In this document: in pieces, positions 57,017 through 64,000 of the stretch
Layout of the letters: every line of letters begins with the position of its first letter
Position numbering within the stretch: position 1 is the first letter of the stretch
DNA from: Pseudazoarcus pumilus
GTDB taxonomy: Bacteria > Pseudomonadota > Gammaproteobacteria > Burkholderiales > Rhodocyclaceae
DNA length: 64,000 bases
Direction of reading: 5' to 3'
NCBI RefSeq assembly: GCF_002872475.1
Contig: NZ_CP025682.1
Coordinates: 2,294,001-2,358,000 of the forward strand
Notes under the pieces: generated by a model
The model's input: only the letters and a program-made list of their open reading frames with translations
Told to the model about the DNA's origin: nothing
Database searches by the model: none
Made by a program: the position numbers and the translations under genes

Positions 57017-57095
57017 GCGGCCACGATGGCCGCTTCCGGCGCGGTGGACAAGGCAGCGACGACGAGCGGCGCGCGCGCCGCGATCAGTGGTCGGG

Positions 57096-57692
57096 TCAGC
57101 CCTCTTCGGGGTAGGGGGCGAAATCGTCGGGGTCGACGGGTTCGGGGGATGCCGGGGTCGATGCCTCGCATTCGACGTGGTCGTGCCGGATGCGTCCGAC
57201 CACGGAAATGACGATGCTGCGGCCCACGTGCTCGCCGACACCGCCACACAGGCCGATCGTGCCGGCCTGGCGTGGCTGACCGGTGGCGGCGAAGGAGATG
57301 GACGTCTTCACCGGCCCGTTGCCGCTGGCCTGCAGCCCGCGCAGAGGATTGCCGACCTGCAGTATCTCCTCGTCGTCGTCGAGGACATTGTCGCCGTCCT
57401 GATCAGCGAACATGAGCCACCCCCCGTCCCAGCCAGCCGCGGAATCGCCGTCGACGCACGTCAGCAGATTCTGGCTGACGCAGAGGTTGACCCGATGTCC
57501 GCGCCGCACGGCTTCCGAGCGCGCGGTCTGCAGCGCACCCATGAGTTGATTGGTACCGGTGGCGATGCGGTTGTCGCGCACGATCGCCGCGAAGGACGGC
57601 GCGGCCAGCGCAATCACGATGGCGAGAATGGCGATGGTGACGACCAGCTCGATCAGGGTGAGGCCCTGCGGACGTGCGGGAAAGCTGCGCAT
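57096..57692 (-). CDS. fimT: Minor pilin FimT/GspH (first copy), operon 3
   Basis: A 198-aa prepilin with leader PQG then LTLIELVVTIAILAIVIALAAPSFAAIV and the GspH signature LMGALQTARSEAVRRGHRVNLC. The C-terminus carries a short acidic Pro-rich tail (residues about 178-198). It is the first gene of operon 3. The 146 bp upstream, up to hepT, hold no obvious terminator, so read-through from the toxin-antitoxin pair is possible. Confidence 0.86.
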   Translation of the reverse strand: MRSFPARPQGLTLIELVVTIAILAIVIALAAPSFAAIVRDNRIATGTNQLMGALQTARSEAVRRGHRVNLCVSQNLLTCVDGDSAAGWDGGWLMFADQDGDNVLDDDEEILQVGNPLRGLQASGNGPVKTSISFAATGQPRQAGTIGLCGGVGEHVGRSIVISVVGRIRHDHVECEASTPASPEPVDPDDFAPYPEEG

Positions 57693-57838
57693 GGTCGGCT
57701 CATGACGAACCCTGGAAAATGACGAAGGTATACCTCGCGAGCCGTGTACGCAATACCGATGTCATCGACCACGTGCGAATCCGCACGCTGCCCAGCACCA
57801 AACCCCTGATTTCACGATCGCCGAACTCCTGCGCCGGA

Positions 57839-58228
57839 TCAGTCAGAGTGATCGCGACCGGTAGTTTCCGGAGGGTCGGCACGGAGCGCCTGAAGTTGAC
57901 GTTGATAGGCAGGCAATTCGGCGGTGATCGTCTTCCAGACGACGCCAAAATCGACCTGAAAATATCCGTGCGCGACGGCATTGCGCATTTGATACGCGGA
58001 CGCCAATGGCAACTCGGGATGTGCCAACGCGAAATCGGGAAACCGAACCGAAATGTTGCGACGGGCTTCACCGATGATCTCGAGATTGCGGACGACCGCG
58101 TCCTGTACCAGTTCGTCGCGGAGAAACGCATCGGCGTCCATACTCGCCGTGTAACGTTCGATGCGCCCGATCGCCTCGGATATGTGACCAAGGTAGTCGT
58201 CGAGCCTTCGAACGTCCTTGGGGCTCAT
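57839..58228 (-). CDS. hepT: HepT-like HEPN-domain toxin
   Basis: A 129-aa all-helical DUF86/HepT protein. The HEPN ribonuclease motif RX4HXY is intact: R82, H87 and Y89 in MRNAVAHGY. In characterised systems HepT cuts RNA and is silenced when the partner nucleotidyltransferase adds AMP to the motif tyrosine. The partner gene lies directly upstream and overlaps by 4 nt. The pair sits just upstream of pilus operon 3 on the same strand. Confidence 0.9.
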   Translation of the reverse strand: MSPKDVRRLDDYLGHISEAIGRIERYTASMDADAFLRDELVQDAVVRNLEIIGEARRNISVRFPDFALAHPELPLASAYQMRNAVAHGYFQVDFGVVWKTITAELPAYQRQLQALRADPPETTGRDHSD

Positions 58229-58515
58229 ACCGGCCGCGCTTCCCCAATCACCTGGGTACGGAACTTCTCTGGCAATGCATCGGGCGTCAGGACATCCACC
58301 GGCACGCCGAGCAAACCCAGCAGTTCGTGGCGAATCGCGCCGATATCGAAGAGCGTCGTGTCGGGCGTGGGATCGACGAGCAGATCGAGATCGCTCGACT
58401 CCGTATCCTCGTCATGAAGTACCGAGCCGAAAACGCGAGGATTGCGAGCGCGGTGCGATTCGACGATCCGGCGAATCTCGCTACGATGCAAGGCAAGTGC
58501 CTTGGAAGGTTTCAT
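58225..58515 (-). CDS. mntA: MntA-like nucleotidyltransferase antitoxin
   Basis: A 96-aa minimal nucleotidyltransferase. The catalytic pattern GSX10DXD is exact (G30 S31 ... D42 L D44), with the third Asp expected in VDVLTPD. It should act as antitoxin by adding AMP to the HepT tyrosine. I start at MKPSKALAL, where MNT similarity begins. Confidence 0.88.
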   Translation of the reverse strand: MKPSKALALHRSEIRRIVESHRARNPRVFGSVLHDEDTESSDLDLLVDPTPDTTLFDIGAIRHELLGLLGVPVDVLTPDALPEKFRTQVIGEARPV

Positions 58516-58650
58516 GGCGGCGACAGCCTTCATCAACAAATGCACGAGAGTGGCACGTAGCGGGATTCTGCGCCAACAGACGCCGGCCAGGCAACGGGCC
58601 AGCCACGAGCTGTTGTGCCCGAGCACCCGCGGCGCATGCCTGAGCCCACC

Positions 58651-59136
58651 TCAGTCGCGGAAATTCCCGTACTGCAGCGGCAGGTCGGTGACTTCCTTCT
58701 TGACCAGCGCGATGGCGTCCTGCAGCACGTCGCGCTTGGCGCCGGACACGCGCACGGCCTCGCCCTGGATGGCGGCCTGGACCTTGAGCTTGCTGTCCTT
58801 GAGGATGCGCACGATCTTCTTGGCCGGCTCCTGCTCGATGCCCACGCGCACCTTGAGCTCCTGCTTGACCTTGTTGCCGCCGACCTTCTGCACTTCGCCG
58901 TGCTCGAGGCAGCGTACGTCGACCTTCTTGCCCGTCATCTCGGGCAGCAGGATGGCCATCATCTGTTCGAGCTGGAAATGGCTGTCGCCGATGAGCGTGA
59001 GCAGCTTGTCGGCCTGTTCGATGGTGGCGCTGGTGCCCTTGAAGTCGTAGCGGTTGGCGATCTTGCGGTTGGCGACTTCGACCGCGTTCTTGAGCGCGAC
59101 GAGGTCGACTTCGGAAGTGATGTCGAAGGACGGCAT
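58651..59136 (-). CDS. yajQ: YajQ-family nucleotide/cyclic di-GMP-binding protein
   Basis: A 161-aa UPF0234/YajQ protein with two ferredoxin-like repeats: it opens MPSFDITSEVDLVALKNAVE, then RYDFKGT, and ends VTDLPLQYGNFRD, as in nearly all members. Some relatives bind cyclic di-GMP and act with a LysR-type regulator on virulence genes; others bind nucleotides or tRNA. Whether this copy binds cyclic di-GMP cannot be told from sequence. Confidence 0.95.
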   Translation of the reverse strand: MPSFDITSEVDLVALKNAVEVANRKIANRYDFKGTSATIEQADKLLTLIGDSHFQLEQMMAILLPEMTGKKVDVRCLEHGEVQKVGGNKVKQELKVRVGIEQEPAKKIVRILKDSKLKVQAAIQGEAVRVSGAKRDVLQDAIALVKKEVTDLPLQYGNFRD

Positions 59137-59171
59137 GGCAACCCCCTGGAAAGCTTGCGGCCGGCGACGGC

Positions 59172-59495
59172 TCAGCCGTAGTGGCAGATGTAGTGGAACG
59201 GCTCGTCGGCCACTTCGATGTCGAAACCGGAATTCTCCGGGATGCTGAACATCTCGCCCGGCGAGCACGTCTTCCACTCCGACGCGCCCTTGAGCAGGTA
59301 GCGACAGCCGCCCGCGACGCACTCCATGACTTCCGGCTTGGATGTGCCGAAGGTCAGCTTGGCCGGCAACACCACGCCGACCGACTTGTGCACGCCGTCG
59401 GCGGTGACGAAGTCGTGGCTGACGCACTTGCCGTCGAAATACACGTTGCCGGCGGTCGTCAGTTCCACGCCGGAATACTTTTCGGTGATGCTCAT
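59172..59495 (-). CDS. ppnP: Pyrimidine/purine nucleoside phosphorylase PpnP
   Basis: A 107-aa cupin of the UPF0345/YaiE family, which phosphorolyses a wide range of nucleosides to base and ribose-1-phosphate. The NVYFDGKCVSHDF, GVVLPAKLTFGTSKPEVMEC and FDIEVADEPFHYICHYG segments are characteristic. Length is standard. It is 35 bp upstream of yajQ in transcription order. Confidence 0.93.
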   Translation of the reverse strand: MSITEKYSGVELTTAGNVYFDGKCVSHDFVTADGVHKSVGVVLPAKLTFGTSKPEVMECVAGGCRYLLKGASEWKTCSPGEMFSIPENSGFDIEVADEPFHYICHYG

Positions 59496-59505
59496 TCGGT
59501 TTCCT

Positions 59506-59736
59506 TTACTCGATACCGAGAAAACGCTGGATCAGCGGTTTGGCGACAAAGCCCAGAAAGCCTACGCCCAGTGCCACGAACAGCCACACCGTGCCGTACT
59601 TTCCGGCCTTGGACTTCCACGCCAGATTGCCGATGATGAACAGCATGTAGAGGATCAGCGCGGTCAGCAGCACCTTCAGCGAGATCGCCTCGAACTCGGC
59701 GACCGTGAGGCCGAAGATGGTCGGCGGAGTCTCCAT
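59506..59736 (-). CDS. DUF2788 small membrane protein
   Basis: A 76-aa protein with two membrane helices (about 22-40 and 48-66). The pattern NLAWKSKAGKYGTVWLFVALGVGFLGFVAK matches DUF2788, a small proteobacterial family without a known function. It lies 24 bp after argG and 10 bp before ppnP, so it is probably co-transcribed with both. Confidence 0.75.
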   Translation of the reverse strand: METPPTIFGLTVAEFEAISLKVLLTALILYMLFIIGNLAWKSKAGKYGTVWLFVALGVGFLGFVAKPLIQRFLGIE

Positions 59737-59760
59737 GCCGCGCTACCGCCCGCCTTCCCC

Positions 59761-60990
<1,230 letters not shown>

Positions 60991-61058
60991 CTGTGTTCCC
61001 GATTGGTTCGGCGCGCGATGCGCCTTGGTTGATTCGAATTAACCGCCCAACGCATCCC

Positions 61059-61088
61059 GTAGGGCGGATTAGCGCAGCGTAATCCGCC
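61059..61088 (+). repeat. REP-like palindrome, GTAGGGCG class
   Basis: A GTAG head (61059-61062) and a GGCGGATTA/TAATCCGCC-type inverted repeat. It is the left partner of a facing pair between argG and argF. Confidence 0.75.
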
Positions 61089-61105
61089 GAATGCTTGGCC
61101 AATCC

Positions 61106-61136
61106 GGCGCAATGCCCTTCGGCCATTGCGCCCTAC
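61106..61136 (-). repeat. REP-like palindrome, GTAGGGCG class
   Basis: A minus-strand REP with its GTAG head at 61133-61136 and a 9-bp GGCGCAATG/CATTGCGCC stem. It begins 4 bp after the argF stop codon. Confidence 0.75.
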
Positions 61137-61140
61137 TTTG

Positions 61141-62064
61141 CTACGAGTCGACCCGCCCCAGCAGCAGATATTCCATGAGTGCTTTCTGGGCATGTAGCCG
61201 GTTTTCAGCCTCGTCCCACACCACCGAATGCGGGCCATCGATGACCTCGGCCGTGACTTCCTCGCCGCGGTGCGCCGGCAGGCAGTGCATGAACAGCGCG
61301 TCGGGCCTGGCCACGGCCATCATGTCGGCATCCACGCACCAGTCGGCGAAGGCCTTCATACGCTGCTCGTTCTCGGCCTCGAAGCCCATCGAGGTCCACA
61401 CATCGGTGGTCACCAGGTCGGCGCCGCGGCAGGCGTCGATGGGGTCGGCGAATTCCTCGAAGTGGTCGGTGCCGTAGAGGTTGGCGCGCTCGGGCTCGAC
61501 CTCGTAGCCCGGCGGCGTCGACACGTGCACGTTGAAGCCCAGCACCTCGGCTGCCTGCAGCCAGGTGTTGCACATGTTGTTGGAGTCGCCGATCCACGCC
61601 ACGGTCTTGCCCTGGATGGGGCCGCGGTGCTCGATGTAGGTGAAGATGTCGGCCAGGATCTGGCACGGGTGGTATTCGTTGGTCAGGCCGTTGATCACCG
61701 GCACGCGCGAATAGGCGGCGAAACGCTCGATGATCTCCTGCTCGAAGGTGCGGATCATCACCAGATCACTCATGCGCGAGACCACCTGCGCAGCGTCTTC
61801 GACCGGCTCGCCGCGGCCCAGTTGCGAGTCGCGCGTATTCAGGTAGATGGCCGTGCCGCCGAGCTGGTGCATGCCGGCCTCGAAGGACAGACGCGTACGC
61901 GTGCTGGCCTTCTCGAAGATCATCACCAGCGTGCGATCGAACAGCGGGTGATAGGGCTCGTAGCGCTTGAACTTGTCCTTGATCCAGCGCGCGCGCTCGA
62001 ACAGGTAGTCGTATTCGTCGCGCGAGAGGTCACGGAACTGCAGGAAATGCTTGAGCGTACTCAT
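61141..62064 (-). CDS. argF: Ornithine carbamoyltransferase
   Basis: A 307-aa enzyme making citrulline from ornithine and carbamoyl phosphate. Signatures: the carbamoyl phosphate loop EKASTRTRLSFE, HPCQILADIFT, the ornithine segment TDVWTSMGFE and the HCLPAHRGEEV loop. Length is standard. It lies 10 bp after argD in an argD-argF-argG order on the minus strand. Confidence 0.97.
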   Translation of the reverse strand: MSTLKHFLQFRDLSRDEYDYLFERARWIKDKFKRYEPYHPLFDRTLVMIFEKASTRTRLSFEAGMHQLGGTAIYLNTRDSQLGRGEPVEDAAQVVSRMSDLVMIRTFEQEIIERFAAYSRVPVINGLTNEYHPCQILADIFTYIEHRGPIQGKTVAWIGDSNNMCNTWLQAAEVLGFNVHVSTPPGYEVEPERANLYGTDHFEEFADPIDACRGADLVTTDVWTSMGFEAENEQRMKAFADWCVDADMMAVARPDALFMHCLPAHRGEEVTAEVIDGPHSVVWDEAENRLHAQKALMEYLLLGRVDS

Positions 62065-62074
62065 CGGTCCGGTC

Positions 62075-63250
62075 TCAGTTCTGCCGCAGGAAGTCGCGGA
62101 GCAGCGGCACCAGCCGCTCGAGCAGCGCGTTCGCCTCTTCGCGGCCGAAGGTCAGCGGCGGCAGCAGACGCACCACGCGCTCGCTGGTGACGTTGATCAG
62201 CAACCCGGCTTCCAGCGCCTGCGCGACGAGTACGCCGCACGGCCGGTCCAGTTCGATGCCGATCATCAGGCCGCGGCCACGAATGTCGCGCACTCCGGCC
62301 ACGCCCTCGAGCCCCTGCGCAATGCCGTTGCGGATGAACTCGCCGATCTCGACGGCCCTGCCCATCAGGCCCTCGTCGTCGATGACCGCCAGCGTCTCGA
62401 GCGCGGCGGCGCAGGCGAGCGGATTGCCGCCGAAAGTCGAGCCATGGTTGCCCGGCCCGAACAGGCCCTTGGCGCGGCCGGCGGAAATACACGCGCCGAT
62501 CGGCACGCCCGAACCCAGGCCCTTGGCCAGCGTGATCACGTCCGGCGCGATGCCCGCGTGCTGGAAGCCGAACCACTTGCCGGTGCGCCCCATGCCGCAT
62601 TGCACCTCGTCGCACATCAACAGCCACTCGCGCTCGTCGCACACGGTGCGCAGTTCGCGCTGGAAGGCCTCGTCGGCGATGTTGATGCCGCCCTCGCCCT
62701 GGATGATCTCGAGGAACACGGCAACGATGTTCGGATTGTGCTCGGCCACCTTGCGGATGGCGTCGATGTCGCGGTAGGGCACGCGCACGAAGCCCGACAC
62801 CAGCGGTTCGAAGCCGGCCTGCGACTTGCGGTTGCCGGTGGCCGACAGCGTCGCCATGGTGCGGCCGTGGAAGGCGCCTTCCATGACGATGATCGTGGGG
62901 TTGGCGACCTCGCGCTTGTGGCCGTACATGCGCGCGAGCTTGATCGCGGCCTCGTTGGCCTCGCAGCCGGAATTGCAGAAGAACACCTCGTCCATGCCCG
63001 ACATCGCGGCCAGACGGTCAGCGAGTTCTTCCTGCAAGGGAATGCGGTACAGATTCGAGGTGTGCAGCACGCACGCGGCCTGGCCGGCGATCGCGCGCAC
63101 CAGGCGCGGATGGTTGTGGCCCAGGGTCGACACCGCGATGCCCGACAGCGCATCGAGATAGCGCTTGCCGGTTTCGTCGAACAGCCACGCGCCCTCGCCA
63201 TGCGTGAAGGCGACCGGCATCCTGGCGTAGGTGTTCATCACGTGCGACAT
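62075..63250 (-). CDS. argD: Acetylornithine aminotransferase
   Basis: A 391-aa class III PLP aminotransferase converting N-acetylglutamate semialdehyde to N-acetylornithine; ArgD often also works in lysine synthesis. The PLP lysine lies in TLAKGLGSGVPIGA, with GAFHGRTMATLSATG and LMCDEVQCGMGRTG upstream. The start MSHVMNTYARMP is the first ATG where family similarity begins; a second ATG four codons later is possible. It opens the arg gene run. Confidence 0.94.
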   Translation of the reverse strand: MSHVMNTYARMPVAFTHGEGAWLFDETGKRYLDALSGIAVSTLGHNHPRLVRAIAGQAACVLHTSNLYRIPLQEELADRLAAMSGMDEVFFCNSGCEANEAAIKLARMYGHKREVANPTIIVMEGAFHGRTMATLSATGNRKSQAGFEPLVSGFVRVPYRDIDAIRKVAEHNPNIVAVFLEIIQGEGGINIADEAFQRELRTVCDEREWLLMCDEVQCGMGRTGKWFGFQHAGIAPDVITLAKGLGSGVPIGACISAGRAKGLFGPGNHGSTFGGNPLACAAALETLAVIDDEGLMGRAVEIGEFIRNGIAQGLEGVAGVRDIRGRGLMIGIELDRPCGVLVAQALEAGLLINVTSERVVRLLPPLTFGREEANALLERLVPLLRDFLRQN

Positions 63251-63385
63251 CGCAAAACCCCGATCGGATAGGTCCAGAAACACGCACGGCGGCAGGCGCC
63301 GCCGTGGGGATTCAAGCGGCCGATTTTAAGCGAATGCGCCTGCGAAGTACAGAATGCGGGCGATCTGCCGGCGCGCAAGCCCAAC

Positions 63386-63410
63386 AAAAACGGCGACCGA
63401 AGTCGCCGTT
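63386..63410 (-). terminator. Terminator of rpsT
   Basis: On the minus strand a 9-bp stem AACGGCGAC/GTCGCCGTT (63402-63410 with 63389-63397) closed by a UUCG loop and followed by five T (63386-63390), 22 bp after the rpsT stop. Confidence 0.88.
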
Positions 63411-63431
63411 TCAATGCGCGCGATGCGCGAA

Positions 63432-63698
63432 TCAGGCAGCCATCGACTTGACTGCAGCCGACAGGCGGCTCTTGTGCCGCGAAGCCTTGTTCTTGTGGAT
63501 GATGTTCTTGTCCGCGATGCTGTCGATGGTGCTCATCGAGGTGCTGAAAACCGTCTGCGCTGCAGCCTTGTCGCCATCGGCGACGGCCTTGCGCACGGCC
63601 TTGATGGCGGTACGCAGACGCGAGCGAAGGCTGGCGTTGTGGCCGCGGGCCTTGACGGCCTGGCGGGCGCGCTTGCGGGCTTGTGCCGAGTTGGCCAT
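63432..63698 (-). CDS. rpsT: 30S ribosomal protein S20
   Basis: An 88-aa, very basic ribosomal protein that binds 16S rRNA. It opens [21 protein letters not shown] and ends [20 protein letters not shown], the usual S20 helices. It is a single gene with its own terminator, head to head with murJ, an arrangement common in betaproteobacteria. Confidence 0.97.
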   Translation of the reverse strand: MANSAQARKRARQAVKARGHNASLRSRLRTAIKAVRKAVADGDKAAAQTVFSTSMSTIDSIADKNIIHKNKASRHKSRLSAAVKSMAA

Positions 63699-63843
63699 GT
63701 ATGTTCTTCCGTGTTAATGGGTTCTACGAAACGCGGAATGTTACCCCGACATGCGGCGACTTGCAAGCAACCCGCCACACGCCGGGAAGTTTGAAGCTTG
63801 AAGCGGGAAGAAATACCGCTATCCAAACCTCCGCCTTCCAGAG

Positions 63844-63876
63844 GTAGGTCGGAGTGAGCCGCAGGCGAAGTCCGAC
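63844..63876 (+). repeat. REP-like palindrome, GTAGGTCG class
   Basis: A GTAG head (63844-63847) with GTCGGA/TCCGAC ends, between rpsT and murJ. Confidence 0.72.
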
Positions 63877-63902
63877 GTCGCCGTCAGGATGCGAGGGGGG
63901 GT

Positions 63903-63932
63903 GTCGCACTCGCTACGCTCGACGCGACCTAC
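63903..63932 (-). repeat. REP-like palindrome, GTAGGTCG class
   Basis: A minus-strand REP with its GTAG head at 63929-63932, identical over its length to the one at 33772-33801. It faces the REP at 63844-63876. Confidence 0.78.
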
Positions 63933-63978
63933 GACGAAGCCCCCGGTATCATGGCGCCTTTTAGCCCACGCCCGCCGA

Positions 63979-64000
63979 ATGAACCTTCTCCGCGCCCTCG
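63979..64000 (+). CDS. murJ: Start of murJ (lipid II flippase), cut by window end
   Basis: Only seven codons (MNLLRAL) are in the window. The reading is based on this typical MurJ/MviN N-terminus and on the rpsT-murJ divergent arrangement common in betaproteobacteria. MurJ flips lipid II across the inner membrane for peptidoglycan synthesis. Confidence 0.55.

Overview
High-GC genomic DNA of a betaproteobacterium, most likely Rhodocyclales (Thauera/Azoarcus-like). This assignment is an inference from gene content: a sox thiosulfate-oxidation operon with flavocytochrome c sulfide dehydrogenase, monomeric NADP-isocitrate dehydrogenase, malate synthase G, beta-type type IV pilus minor-pilin/PilY1 clusters, and the rpsT/murJ head-to-head pair.

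Layout. 0-0.3 kb: the last codons of a tyrosine integrase beside tRNA-Thr(CGU). 0.3-10 kb: central metabolism (FAH-family hydrolase, malate synthase G, EF-G paralogue, class V aminotransferase, monomeric Icd). 10.6-20.2 kb: sulfur oxidation. An ArsR-type regulator and soxCDYZAXB lie on the minus strand, with a divergent fccAB pair and a c4-type dihaem cytochrome. The regulator promoter carries a near-perfect 20-bp palindrome covering its spacer and part of its -10. 20-36.6 kb: housekeeping genes (dut, coaBC, radC, rpmE, pgi, orn, rsgA, thiolase, Nudix hydrolases), interrupted by an IS110-family element. 36.7-57.7 kb: three minor-pilin/PilY1 operons, two on the plus strand and one on the minus strand, with a TumE/TumA toxin-antitoxin pair between the second and third and a HepT/MntA pair beyond the third. 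58.6-64 kb: yajQ, ppnP, argG, argF, argD, rpsT and the start of murJ.

The most striking object is the IS110 element at 23.2-24.45 kb. Its non-coding left end folds on paper into a 5' hairpin followed by two large internal loops, the architecture of an IS110 bridge RNA. The arms of one loop match the element's own ends. The arms of the other match the target, which is the GTAG head of a REP palindrome. Joining the two flanks restores a REP differing at one base from the intact copy at 33.7 kb. Joining the element's ends creates a TTGACC-17-TATGTT promoter, as expected of a circular intermediate.

REP-like palindromes of two sequence classes (GTAGGTCG... and GTAGGGCG...) occur in five intergenic regions, usually as facing pairs. 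In two genes (thiolase, S4 protein) the TAG of the REP head is the stop codon. No REP-associated (RAYT) transposase and no CRISPR array was seen.
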